Part shown: one piece after another, positions 11,060 to 22,867 of the stretch | Position numbering within the stretch: position 1 is the first letter of the stretch | How the letters are laid out: each line of letters begins with the position of its first letter | Origin: Magnolia sinica | Lineage: Eukaryota; Streptophyta; Magnoliopsida; Magnoliales; Magnoliaceae | Direction of reading: 5' to 3' | NCBI RefSeq assembly: GCF_029962835.1 | Contig: NC_080590.1 | Coordinates: 69,961,501-70,025,500, forward strand | Length of the DNA stretch: 64,000 nt | Program-made: the position numbers and the translations under genes | Notes under the pieces: generated by a model | Seen by the model: the letters and a program-made list of their open reading frames with translations, nothing else | What the model was told of the DNA's origin: nothing | The model's database searches: none

Positions 11060-11420
11060 GTTTTTTTTCGACTAGCCATACACTGGCTCGACCAGTCCTA
11101 GAATTTTCTTGACCAGTCCAGGATTTGTTACAAATTTTTAGAAATTTTCTATTGGTCCTCGACCAGTCCTAGAATTTTCTCGACCAGTCGAGTGAATAGT
11201 GCTTGACTGGTCGTGTAAGGCTCGACTCAAATTACAAGAAACATTCTAGCCCAACTCGACCAGTCGTGTGTAGTCCACGACTAGTCAAGCAGGCCACTCG
11301 ACCCGTCGTGGGACCCACAATGCCAGTTGAGCACTTATCAAATCTTATCGTGCCAGAATTTTTGAAAATCTCTAGGACCTAAGGCCAGTCGAAGCGAACT
11401 AAGGTCAGTCGAGTGAACAG
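11060..11420 (+). repeat. C1 U3 array of CGACCAGTCGA-type words
   Basis: About twelve copies such as CTCGACCAGTC, CTCGACCAGTCGAG and ACGACTAGTC, ending just upstream of the TATA box. The 3' LTR has the matching array at 36968-37300. Confidence 0.82.
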
Positions 11421-11430
11421 ATTTTTCACA

Positions 11431-11438
11431 TATAAATA
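11431..11438 (+). promoter_or_regulatory. C1 5' LTR TATA box
   Basis: TATAAATA. The 3' LTR equivalent is TATAAATG at 37314. Confidence 0.8.
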
Positions 11439-11814
11439 GAACTCAAATTTCAAAGTTTTCTATTCAATTCTAATTATTTTTAAGCAATCACTTTGAGATA
11501 AGTTTGTGGTCATTCTAAGCTATTTTTAACATATTATAGATTCTTTATAAGTAGCTCTTGTTATTTGATTTTAGATCTCTATTCCAATATGATTTTGAAA
11601 AGGGACATTTGATTTACCATTTCTTGAGATCGAAATCAAATTAAGTTAGCCTAGGTTGATTTAAATTAAAAATCATCTAGACCTATAACCCTATACACTT
11701 GTGGGACTAAACTTTAAACATTTATGTCGTCATCAAGTTAGTTCTACTAGGCTACTTTAGAATCTTCATACAGATAAGTGTTTCTTTTTCTGTAAATTCA
11801 TTTTGTTTGGTTTA

Positions 11815-11870
11815 TGAGATAAGCCAGAAAATCTCATTTAGTTTTTTCTGAGATCAGCCAGAAAATCTTG
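11815..11870 (+). other. Twin hairpins in the C1 leader
   Basis: TGAGAT, a 10-base loop, then ATCTCA (11815-11836); the second is TGAGAT, a 10-base loop, then ATCTTG (11849-11870). Both loops end in GCCAGAAA. The pair is kept in the C1 3' LTR (37698-37753) and in C2 (38761-38816). Confidence 0.65.
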
Positions 11871-12451
11871 GAGTGTGGGGTTGTGATTGTGTGAGCCCAC
11901 TTAAAATACAATTATGAAGGTTTTAGGTGAACCTTGAAAAACATATTTGAATAGTGAACGCTAATATCCTGAGGGAGTGGATATTAGGGGTGGAGTAGTT
12001 GTGTGGCTGTTTTCAGACAGTTGGTGTAAACACACGAACCACTATAATTCTTAGGTGTTTGGTGGGTGTTTGATTTATTTCTTTATCATTTTGTGGTATA
12101 AGATCGTGAGATGTATTTGTGGATGTGAATGTTGAAATATTTATTTTTCAAGCATTATGTGGTGAATGTTGTAATAGATTAGTTCTTATTTCTTTTACCT
12201 CCATTTGAGTTTGAGTTTTTGATACTCACCCACGTTTTAGTAAGGTTGTCCTTCCATAAACCGAAGGTTTTTGGTGTCAAGTTATCCTTAGAACCAAGTT
12301 TGTATCAACATCTCCATACTTGATTTTAGAGGTTGCTTTCAATTGTGCTATCAACTGCTTATTAAGTCTTTATTTCTGCGCTTATTTTTAAATTTGACAT
12401 TGTCCTATTCACCTCCCTCCCCTCTAAGACATTTAGCTTGACCTTTTCAAG

Positions 12452-12464
12452 TGGTATCAGAGCC
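12452..12464 (+). promoter_or_regulatory. C1 primer-binding site, tRNA-Met type
   Basis: TGGTATCAGAGCC, the standard plant initiator tRNA-Met PBS of copia elements, two bases after the LTR end. Confidence 0.92.
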
Positions 12465-12530
12465 TAATAGCTCGTTTTATTTTTATTATTTGGATTAAAT
12501 TCTTAAGCTAATCGATCTGAACTTTTTAAG

Positions 12531-13277
12531 ATGTTAAATGTTGATAGCCTCTCAATCACTAGGCCTCCATCATTTGATGGCTCCAATTACGCCTATTGGA
12601 AAGCCAGAATGAGGATTTTTTAAAAGTCCATGGATGAGAGTGTGTGGCAAGCCACAGTGACCAATTGGACCCCTCGTACCACTGAAGTGACTGGTATTGA
12701 TGGATCTATAACTGTAAAAGTTTTACCTTATTTTTTCTTAGACCACTCTTTAGAAAAGTGAGAGTAGTGCTAATACAAAGGCTTTAAATGCTATTAGTTG
12801 TGCACTATCACCGAATGAATTCAAGAGAATTATATCCTGTGATACTGTAAAGCAAGCTTGAGATATTTTGGAAATGACACATAAAGGTACAACAATTGTT
12901 AAGAAATCTAAAGTTCAAATCCTCACAAAAAAATTTGAGGAAATACATATGGCAGAAAGTGAAACTTTCATGGACTTCTATACAAGATTGAATAACATTA
13001 TCAACTCTATATGGGGTCTTGGTGATAGGAACCCAGAAGTAAAGTCTGTGCAAAGATACTGCGCTCGTTGCCTAATTGTTTCAATTCAAAAGTGACAGCG
13101 ATCCAGGAACTTCGTGATACAAATAATATGAGAGTAGAAGAGTTAGTTGGGTCTCTTCAAACCTATGAGTTAAATTTTAAGGCTCTCAAAGGTCAGTCAA
13201 TTGCCTTCAAGTCTTCTAAAATTATTTCTCATGAAAATAGTAATAATTCTGATTTAGAAACTTCTAAAGATGATATG
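12531..13277 (+). pseudogene. gag: C1 gag, N-terminal part, cut by S2
   Basis: The start is aligned with the intact C2 gag start (39297); both then read DSLSITRPP. The WKARMRIF core of copia gag is present. A TAA stop at 12621 and several frameshifts follow (about 12735-13060). The frame is readable again at 13068-13277 (VTAIQE...VEELVGSLQTYELNF). Homology to C2 runs up to the atatg at 13273-13277, where S2 starts, and resumes after the second atatg at 17063. Confidence 0.85.
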
Positions 13278-16200
13278 TGTCACGCCCCAAACTCAGTAAC
13301 CGGAATCACAAGGAACCCGATGGCCGATTCTGGCCGTAACAGCCTCCATAGTACCCCATTCTCAGCTCCTGAGGCAGGTTCCGATCCTGGGATCCTACAA
13401 GGAGGATTTTCGTAACAGTATAATCATTTCAATACGAGCATACCCAAGATCACAGCAAGTACATCTGAGAATAACAAAGGCACACATCGCAAAATCTACT
13501 ATAAATTTGAACTTTTACAATCATCCATAAGGTCCAAAAGGACATACATGATAATAAAAGGAAAAGAGAGAGAAATCGCAATACTGGAGTCCTCACTGCT
13601 CAACTCTACTCCACGCTCTGCTGCTACGGTGCCTACCTAGAGTCTCCTGCACGCATCAATCATGCATAAGCTTATAGAAGCTTAGAGGGTGGTGAAAGTG
13701 TGTGTCAATGGTGCACAAAAGAATAGTAGGAGGTATAAGGAGAGAAGCATGATCAATGAGCATATCACTAGCCTTACCAAGGCTTACCATGAACGCGATG
13801 CAATAAGTAATGGGTGTCATACCAAGGCAATACATGAAGGGGTTTGTACAACCAATGCTAATGCGGTGCAAGTAATGTTAGTGCTCATATCCAAACCATA
13901 AGTCAAGTACATATCTAATCATAAGGAAATTACCGGGGTCCATTACACCGCTAAATGACTACCGCTCTGCAGACCTCGTATAGTCAAACGAGCGTAAGAG
14001 ACCTCACTACCCGCTTGTGGACAGCCAATCACCAACAAGGCCTGACAGTAGTGGACCCATTTACGAGCTGGTTAGACTCAGCTTAGCAATGCCTCCTCAC
14101 ACCAGGCAGGTAAGGCCACACCCCTATCCAACCGACTACACGACAGTGGGAGCCAAGGTCTACCGGTATAAGGCCCTCATGTGCTCATGTATTCCACCTG
14201 GTCACGGTGTTGGAGCAGATCCTTAGTACCATGGAAGTTTTGGAAATTTCACCCATAGGCATCCTATGCACCTGGTATGCTCAACTAATATTTTCGGTGT
14301 CTACACATTCGGCCATCCACGAATACCGCTGTGGAGGCAAGGCCCTGATGAAGCAAGGGCGGATATCCACAAGCTATGCAATGCCAGATGCATGAATCAC
14401 ACAATCACTCATGCATCAATCCCAAGCATCCATCTCTCGGGGAGATACCAACATGTCCTACATAATGGCAAAACCATGGCCAATCATACCTCAACCAAGC
14501 ATGCATTGATGTGTATGGGAGTGGGCTATGAAGATCAATAGGGGTGCCAATGAGGTGAAGATGAACTCTCTACCTAACCAAGGGCCCATCTACTTGTGTA
14601 ATCTGACCCACTAACCCAACACAATAGTATGGTAAAAATGGCCCAAGAGTTCAATGGGCCTATCTGGAAAGTTCCAGCCCAATTGGCCTAAAGAGTTCAA
14701 CAACTAGCTACATTCATGGACCCAATTAAATTCAATTGTGGTGGGCCTCAAAAGTGCATTTATTAAGCCCAACATTTAAGGAACCAAAGGTATAAATTAT
14801 TCTCTCTAAGATCTTCACAATGTGGTGGGCCTCACTCCTCAAAATTTCAGCCTAAAGGCCAAGCATAATTATAACAAGTTGCTGGATTTTTTTAACCCAA
14901 CAGGTTTATGGGCCTATTGGAGTCCAGTAATTGTTTCATTTGATTAGGACATCAGCCAAGTGGTCCAGCTATCAAGTCAGAGGGCCCCACCACATAGGGT
15001 TACATCATACAACACAAGGGAGTAGGTGGGCCACATTGCTAGACCAAAGTCCAGCAGGTAGCCCACATGGGGCGTCCCATATGGGCCTGAGCGGTCCAAG
15101 GCCTGGACGACCTGCCTATACATAAATCAAGGCAGGCTCCACGTACACTAAAGTTGGTCCCACAGGGGATGTACACGTAGGGTGGACCCTCCCTACATGG
15201 GCCACCCATGGATCGGACGGCTGAGATATACAACACATCAAGGTGGGCCCATGAAGCAGGTTGGACGCCCCAGCCTGGGCGTCCCTGCCTAGCTGGCCAC
15301 TCCCGGCCGCACCACGACCAGGTCAAATGTCCGTTGGGTTTGAAATTTTATAGAGTGATACTTCCATAGGTGGGTCACACCCCCACAAAATTTCAGAATT
15401 TTTGGACACTTAAAAATATTTTAATTTATTTAAATGAAACAGACTATCCAGAAAATCGGACTGATCTAGACACCATATTGTAATGGGCCGGTCCAGCCAC
15501 CACCATGGTGTGTACAGGTGTCCATTGGCCCCAAAATTTTATAGGTGGGTCCACACCTTCTCCTTACACCCCATAATTATAAAGAAAATAATGGCAATCA
15601 TGATCCAAAAATCTATGCCAAAGATTGAACATGACAATCCATGCAACAGTCCAGGTTTTTGGACAACAATACATGGCTGGACACATTAGGCTACATCTCA
15701 ATAATCTCAGCCATAAAAAGGGTGTGTGGCCTTCCTCAGTGGGCCCCACATAATTCGAGATCACATACTAGGACTAAGACACTTGCACGCATTGATTAAG
15801 GTGTCCAATGATCATGAACTTGGGTGGTAAGGGCATCCTACCTTGCTGGATTTTTATTTTTATTTATTCTGGGACATCCTAGGCCCACTAAATGGGCCAC
15901 ACACACATTATCATCTACACATTAAAGAAAAGAGAGTAATCTGGCCATGCGGGTAGGGCCCCGCCACTAATGGGCCCTCTCAAGAGTCAATCTCAACCAT
16001 ACAACAATGTTACTTGAACATGCAACATTATACTAATGCATGTATGATCTATGACTAGAATGGGTGGTTGTGATGTCATCCCAACATGACTTTTAGTGTC
16101 TAGATGCCCTTGAAATAAAGTGGATGATACAATACATCATGATGGGGTCCATGGAGAATGGCCCCATCATGTTTCATGATATGCATGTAGGATGGGCCAA

Positions 16201-17058
16201 AAGGCCACATCCATGGGTCAAATGGGGTCCCCACCATGGATTGGTGGGTCCCATATGATCCATCTAGGAAGAAAAAATAAGATCAAAGGGTAGAAAAGAA
16301 GATCAGAAATTATAATCACCCACCTTAATAGATCCCACTCCAAAGTTACATCAATTTACTCTTCATTCTCTAAGGGACATGTTTCAATGGGTGAGACGGA
16401 TTGTTGAAGGTTAGATGGGAGGGGATTTGAGAGAGAAGGGGCTGGAGGAGGGAAAATGGGGCTGGATTTCTTTTTAAAGAGAGAAAGAAAGAGAGAAGAG
16501 AGTAGAGAGAAATGAGAGGGAGAGTATGGAAATTTGCTAGAAAAGAGAGAGTGGGAGAGTAATCATTACTCTCTCTCCTAGATAAGAGAAAAATCATCAT
16601 AGCCTATGGTGATATAAACTATGTTGCTAGGCTAGAGTAGGGATGGATAGTGTGTGGGAGGTGGGTGGTGTAGGATATAGAGGGTTTAGGTAGTGTATGG
16701 TGGTGTGTGTTGGAATTTGCACAAAAGAGGGTGGCCACCTTGAAAAATATGCCCTCCACACTAGGTGGGCCACATGATCATGCTCAAAGGCTACAAATGA
16801 GATGCACACAACTTATGATCCATACATCGGATGGACGCATAAGACACGTCGTTGGAACAGCGGCGATGATGCGGTCACAATGGCATAGGTCTTAACTCAA
16901 TCCGAGTCGGGTCTTCATGACTGGGCTCACGGATGACCGCAAACACTATCTAAGGGTCACGGGTCACCGGGATTCGACCGATAGGACCACAGGACCAAGA
17001 TGGACGGAATGCATCTTACACCCACATGCACACAAGCGAACTCGAGTCAAGTCTCACA
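13278..17058 (-). mobile_element. S2: 3.78-kb non-coding TG...CA insert (solo LTR or LARD-like)
   Basis: Begins TGTCACGCCCC and ends AGTCTCACA, flanked by the perfect duplication atatg (13273-13277 and 17059-17063). Its left end, reverse-complemented, resembles the right end of S1 (GTYTGGGGYGTGACA), so S2 is probably the same kind of LTR in minus orientation. No real coding region: the apparent ORFs are short and without domain signatures. Contains GGGCCCAC-rich text (14750-15900, 16140-16260) and a GA-rich block (16400-16580). No second LTR, PBS or PPT seen. Confidence 0.78.
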
Positions 17059-17063
17059 ATATG

Positions 17064-18049
17064 ACTCTTTTAGCCAAAAAGTTTTACAAGATTTTCAAGA
17101 GTAAAAAGAGGGTTGATTTGTAAAAACCTATTGAAAAGAAAAGATCTAGATCTAAGAATTGAAAATCTCTAAAAGGTAGTTAATATTACGATTGCCATGA
17201 ATATGGGCATCTAGTAAACAAATATCCTACGAAGGACAAGTTTAAAAAGAAAGGAATGTTGGCTATAGGGATGAATCTTCTTACTCTGAAGTCTCTTCTA
17301 AGTCAGAAGATTCTGAAACCGAGTAGGCTAATGATGTTAAAGCCCTAATGACTTTAGCCAAGTTCACTTTCTCAGATAATAATGATTCAAGCAGTGAAGA
17401 AAATCTGGGTAGTGACCATGAAAATGAAGAAGACCTTTAAGATTCTTATGATGCCTTATACAAGGAAAGTTGCAAAATAGCTGTATAGTTAAAACTTCAG
17501 AAAGAAAAGTTTTCAAAACTAAAAGAGAATTTTGATAATCTAGTCTTAGAAAAATCACACTTTTCAGATTGCTTTGAAAAAACTAAGTGCGACTTAGATT
17601 TCAAAACGTCAAAAGTTGAAAACTTAAAATCTAAACATGAAAAGCTAGAACTAGAAGTCTCTTCGCTTTTGAGTTTGAAGGACACATAGAGGTATGCCCA
17701 AGGTGATCCTAAATTAAAAAAACTTTTATCCAAATCCAGAAAATGTGACGATCGATCTGGATTGGGTTATAATAAAAGTATTCCTCCCAAATATAAGAAT
17801 CTCCACCTAAATTTGTTAAAGGGGAGTCTTCTAACTCAAAAGGGAAAAGTCTGAATCAAAATAATTCTAAAAATACTAAAACTTTTCAGACTTTAAAACA
17901 TAAAAGCAACCATATCAACTATAAAAATCAGAATCGTTATCCTTTAGCTGAGAAAATTTAAGACTTGCTTAAGGAGCTCTTAAAATCTAACTCAGTAGGT
18001 AGGATTTATAACAAAGAAGACCAACTATGCTCCTAAGCCTAAAACTGTA
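17064..18049 (+). pseudogene. gag: C1 gag, C-terminal part with CCHC and coiled coil
   Basis: Continues C1 gag after S2. The zinc knuckle is at 17184-17225, but both outer cysteines have become tyrosine (TGT to TAT), so it could not bind zinc. An acidic stretch and a Leu/Lys/Glu heptad region (17440-17690, ELEVSSLL) follow, matching C2 40430-40680. Coiled coils in this part of gag are known from Sireviruses. Several stops (17119, 17438, 17486, 17686) and frameshifts. Confidence 0.82.
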
Positions 18050-18571
18050 ATGAAATGGTTCCCTAAGGTTGCTTGTTTGGTTACCCACACCACTTTCAAG
18101 GCTATGAGCCATTCAAAGTGGTACCTAGATAGTGGTTGCTCCAGACATATGACAGGTGGCAAAGGTCTGTTCACCAGTCTTAAAGACATGACTAATGGTT
18201 CAGTCACATTCGATGATGGTAGCAACTGCAGAATTGTTGGCCAAGGTACAGTTCAACTCTTTAACCTCCCTCTATTTGAGAATGTTTTATATGTAGAAGG
18301 TTTAAAATATAATCTATTAAGAATTTCTCAAATATGCGATAATAATCATAGTGTAAAATTTACCAACCAAGGGTGTGAAATTTTAAATAAGAATGGTTTT
18401 GTAATATTAACTTGTCGTAGAACTTCTGAGAACAACTACATAGTCAGTGATTCAAGCTCATCTAAGCTATCATGTTACATGGTCCAAACCTATGAGACCG
18501 AATTATGGCATAAGTGCCTAGGACATGTATACTACCGCAACTTGTATAGATTAACCAAAGTGAATTGGTAA
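18050..18571 (+). pseudogene. pol: C1 protease and GAG-pre-integrase region
   Basis: An open stretch of 173 codons in the pol frame. The catalytic DSG of the copia protease is at 18128-18136 within WYLDSGCSRHMTG. The C-terminal part ELWHKCLGHVYYRNL (about 18497-18545) is the GAG-pre-integrase motif that contributes the first His residues of the integrase zinc site. The C2 equivalent has lost the catalytic SG by deletion. The segment is intact in itself, but its neighbours are broken, so no functional polyprotein is expected. Confidence 0.85.
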
Positions 18572-19302
18572 GATGTTTACCCAAAATAAAGAAAGTGGAT
18601 AAAATATGTGGTGAGTGCCAGATTGGTAAATAAACTAGGAGTTCTCACAAAAAGGTGAACTCCAATGCCACATCTAAACCACTCAAACTTCTCCACATGG
18701 ATCTCATTGGATCAACTAGAACGGAGAGTTGAGGTGGCAAAAAATATATTATAGTCATTGTAAATGACTTTACTAGGTATACTTGGGTAGTCTTCTTAAG
18801 AGAGAAATCAGAAACTCTCGACGAAGTAAAAAGGGATACTTAAACGTATCCAAACTGAAAAAGAATCACAAACCACTAAGATCTGTAGTGATCATGGTTC
18901 TGAGTTTGAAAATAGCAGCTTTGAGAAATTTTGCAGTGACCAGGAAATATCACATGAATATTCTACGCCCAAAACACCACAACAAAATTGGGTAGTGGAA
19001 AGAAAAAATAGAGTGCTTCAAGAATAATACTAAATAGTATGAAGCTTCCTAAAAATCTTTGGGTTGAAGTCGTAAATATTGCTTGTTATATGATTAATCG
19101 CGTTTATACTTGAAAACAAAATAGTAAAACAGCTTATGAAATGTGGTTTAATAAGAAGCCTATTGTCAAATACTTTCGAGTTTTCAGTAGCAAGTGCTAC
19201 ATCTTGCATGACCAAGAAAATCTGGATAAATTTGACAGCAAAAGTGATGAAGGGATATTTTTAGGGTTTGCTCTGAATAGTTAAGCATATTGGGTTCTTA
19301 AT
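18572..19302 (+). pseudogene. pol: C1 integrase, broken, cut by X
   Basis: Copia integrase in several frames: the CxxC half of the zinc site (GECQIGK near 18613), catalytic D1 in HMDLIGS (18701), D2 in CSDHGSEFE (18890), and E in VVERKN (18998), with the usual glycine before VVERKN replaced by Trp. The C-terminal part (about 19110-19300) ends with YWVLN at the X insertion; the copia motif resumes at 32632 as KRTG. Stops at about 18631 and 18730 and frameshifts near 18840 and 18975. Confidence 0.84.
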
Positions 19303-22300
19303 TGTAGTGCCCAAAAAATCGAGGGTCGAGCAAGGCTCAACTCCCGAGTTCCAACGCATCACTTATGCAGATAGATAATGATATTTAAATGTTGTCCATA
19401 TTAGTGAATTGCACATGAGTGAGATTACACTAAATCAGCATATCATACTCCAAAGTTAATGTAATTTAGCAAGCGGAAGACTGAGATAGATATATAAAGT
19501 ATATATGGGTTTCAAAACCTCCAAAGTATGAACGTGCTATCGGGCTAAATATATACATATTTTGTTTCAAAATACACAAAAATATCAAAATGTAAATGTT
19601 CAACTAATCCAATGTCCCTGCAACCCCGGTAACGTAGCTCTAGGTCTACACAGACCCGCTAGAGAACTGCACGTAGGAGAACTCCTCCTCGTCAATGAAA
19701 TTTGGCTCCGTCACGTAAGCCTCGCTATAATCTCTATCTAAATCCGAGTCTGGTTGGTGTTTTAAAATATCGTCCCAGAGTGGGAGTGAGTGATCAACTC
19801 AGTGGTACTATAAGACAAAGGTTAACATGTTATCAATTCAATCAAGCAGTAATGATAAAGCAATACAACAATCACTTCCCAATTACTCTTGTTAATACAG
19901 GAATGATATGCAGTAATGTGCATGCCCTCTCCTGCACTCCCTCAGCGACTTCATCTAACGATCGCGCATAGCAAACTCCCTAGACACGCGCTTCCTCACC
20001 AAAGCACATGCAATGCGGTGCATGGTCTTGTTAGCCAAGTAATTTATTAGGCTTATTCATACAACATATTTAGAAAGCTAAGGTACCTCTCTTTTATCAT
20101 TTACCTAAACAAGGATCCATCTATAGTCATTAATCCTAGTTAATCACATACGATAGGCAAGTTATAGGGCATCACCCCTAATGAAAGCAGTGGATAGGCA
20201 AGTTCAAGAGTTTATACTCGAGGTCGCTACGGGGAGGCTCGTCACCTCAGCGTAAGCCTAGATTATACTCAAAGTCATTACGGGAGGCTCATCAACCTAG
20301 CGTAGGCTGCCAGCTCGACCACGGTGCCCCATACACCACCATGCCCAGCTCATGAGTCTTAGTGGATCTTGGTACCATGGTTAAAATGGGCTTTACATTG
20401 CTAAGCGATAGCTTAAATTCAAACAGTAGCGTCCATACATGGTAAACACACAATAGGCCAATCGGGTTATTTAACAAGTTCGATTAGTACGAGCGCACAC
20501 TGAATAAATCGACATGGAGTGCATACGCACTCCACGTGGCCTAATCACTATCGACAATCACCGTACAGCTCGAATTCATCGAACGTATCCAATTTGGCGA
20601 AACTAGTTTAGCCACTCAATTGGGAACCATTTTCGATATCCTGAACTGCGTAGTAGTCCCAATCATACTCAAATGCAATAGGTAGTCACATATGTTAATC
20701 ATAATAGCATTTAATGAACAATTCAAACAAAATTCCCATTTGAGCATTTTATTAAACATATGGAACAAGTTATTATACATATGCATTTCATCCATAAATC
20801 ACATAGCAGCAATTTACATTATATGAAGAAAACAATAAATGTGGATAAGGTAGTTGAGAATCCTATCTCAACACCCTTGTTAAAAGCGATTCATCAAACA
20901 ATTTCTCATTTAGGCATTTTATCAAACACTTAGACTACACAATACTACAATTATAAACTAAATTAGTTATAATATATATTATGGCAGATCCTTTCATAAA
21001 GGAGTTGTCATACATACAACATGTATTATAGATTAATAGTCCTGGCAAGCATAAATCATAATTGCACTTTCATTCAAACATTTCAACAAACACATGAAAT
21101 GCATTATATATTCACATAATTCACACACACGTATAGTTTATCGAATACATCGTAACTAAAATTATATGGTAGCAATTAAGTCAGACATAAATCATTACTA
21201 GCATTGAAAGCCTTGAAAACCATAACGTAAACGTTTATAGTCCACACTTATCGTCGGATTTCTCGTTTCGAACTTGATTCGAATCCTACGTCCCCGTATA
21301 TATAGCAATGGTAGTTAAACATCGAAATAGGTTAGCTATTTCGCTGATTACCCTATCTGGGCTTCTAAAACAAGTTTAGGTTAGGATTTCTTACCCAAAT
21401 CGAAGTTAGAATCGATGGTGTAGCGATGGTGGGGGTGGCGATTCGGTACGTGGAGTAGTGGGAGTGAATCCCAACAACGATCTTCTGAAATCTCACTCTA
21501 CTCCTCACTCTTTCCTCCTCTTTTCTCTCTTCTCTCACCTAAGGTTTGAGAAATTCGTATGAAAGAGATATGGGGTGGTTTAAGGTCTTTAAATAGGCCC
21601 AAAAGTGATGTCAATGGCCCCAGGGCCATGGTATACTTGGGTTATAGCCAAAGGGCGACTATTTCTGGCGAATGGGGCTCATCTGGAGGTCCATTACCTG
21701 TCTATGTCACGGAGTAAGTTTCCTGAAAATGGATCTAGGCCAGGTTATGATTTCGGTACGATCAGATTAATGGATTGACCATGGAGGACCCCTATCAGAT
21801 CAACAGTCATTGTCACTCGATCAGGGCCACAAGTATACAGATAAGAGTGGGGAAATTTCCCTGATCCATAGGTGTAGTTTGGCCAGAATCTGATGGTCCG
21901 AAGTCTTCAATTTCGCACGCAAATGAATGGTCCAATTCACTTAAGTTTGAGTTCATTTTTTAAAGATATTCGCATTTCTCACACACTTTGCTTAAGGCTC
22001 AAGTTGTGTGTTTCTGGATACTATTTGGGCTTGATTCCTGCAATGGTTGTCAAGCCTAATAAGGCGGTCATAATATATAGTTTCGCAGTAATCAGACTTT
22101 CGCGGCGCGGTCCAGGTCCGATACGGAGTTTCAATGTGCTCCCGAGATCAACTGGGTTATGTGATTTCTCCTAGGTTCTTAAGTAATGTTAAGCTAGCGA
22201 TTTTAATAGTTTTGGGTCTTGTAGTTCGTATAGATAGTGGTTCAAACTAAATCCACTGATTATTTAGTTCAGCACTTAAATAAATTTCCGTTTAATTCTT

Positions 22301-22375
22301 AAATAATTTAGTCCTTAAGGATTTCTACCTGAGGTGGTACTCAGGTCTTTGTAAGAATTTTTCCGAGACGTTACA
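19303..22375 (-). repeat. X 3' LTR
   Basis: 3073 bp; aligns along its length with 29493-32626, with scattered substitutions and small indels (for example about 100 bases near 30430-30540 are absent here). Contains TTTAAATAGGCCC near 21590, read as TATTTAAA on the element strand. The end of the chromodomain ORF runs into it. Confidence 0.9.
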
Positions 22376-22867
22376 ATCTACCCCCCTTAAAGAAATTTTC
22401 GTCCCCAAAATTAATACCTTTTCGTACTCCTTGAGGATCTGAGGGTAGTTCTTATAGACTTTTGCTTCCGTTTCCCAAGTTACCTCTTCCTCAGTATGGT
22501 GAGTCCACAATACTTTCACAAAAGGGATAGCTTTGCTGCGCAGCACCTGTTCCTTCCTATCCCGGATATGTGTTGGTTGAAGTACATAGGTAGCATCTTC
22601 ACTTAGCTACACCTGCTCCCACTTGATAATGTGAGTGGGATCAGGAATGTATTTCTTCAGCATGGACGCGTGAAATACGTTGTGCACGCCAGTGAGTGGT
22701 GTGGGCATGGCGAGACGGTATGCTACCACACCCACTCGGTCTAGAATTTGGAATGGCCTAATGAATCTCGGCGTAAGCTTCCCTTTCTTGTTAAAATGGA
22801 ATACTCCCTTTATGAGGGAAACCTTAAGAAACACATGGTCCCCAACCTCGAATTCTAACTGCCGCAA
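22325..22867 (-). pseudogene. pol: X integrase C-terminus and chromodomain
   Basis: Reading from 22867, the GPF/Y-type integrase tail (VGDHVFLKV, then PRFIRPFQILDRVG, then VFHASMLKKY) is followed by a TAG and then the chromodomain core VKVLWTHHTEEEVTWE with YKNYPQIL (22505-22430). Chromodomains of this family direct integration to particular chromatin. The frame passes the LTR boundary at 22375 and ends inside the LTR at 22325. One stop (about 22607) splits the two domains. Confidence 0.85.
22376..22390 (-). promoter_or_regulatory. X polypurine tract
   Basis: On the minus strand AAGGGGGGTAGAT directly precedes the 3' LTR; it primes plus-strand DNA synthesis. Confidence 0.8.

Larger units (their letters stand above)
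10575..12449 (+). repeat. C1 5' LTR
   Basis: 1875 bp. The first 40 bases differ from the 3' LTR at 3 positions. U3 has the CGACCAGTCGA word array (11060-11420), a TATA box at 11431, then a leader with twin hairpins (11815-11870). Ends TTCA two bases before the PBS. Confidence 0.9.

Noticed and set aside
12452-12464. Possible tRNA gene remnants at PBS sites
   Set aside because: Only the 12-18 base primer-binding complement is present; no cloverleaf can be drawn around any of them.
13656-13901. Overlapping ORFs on both strands in S2
   Set aside because: Short, mutually antisense, without motifs; the region matches LTR-type non-coding sequence.
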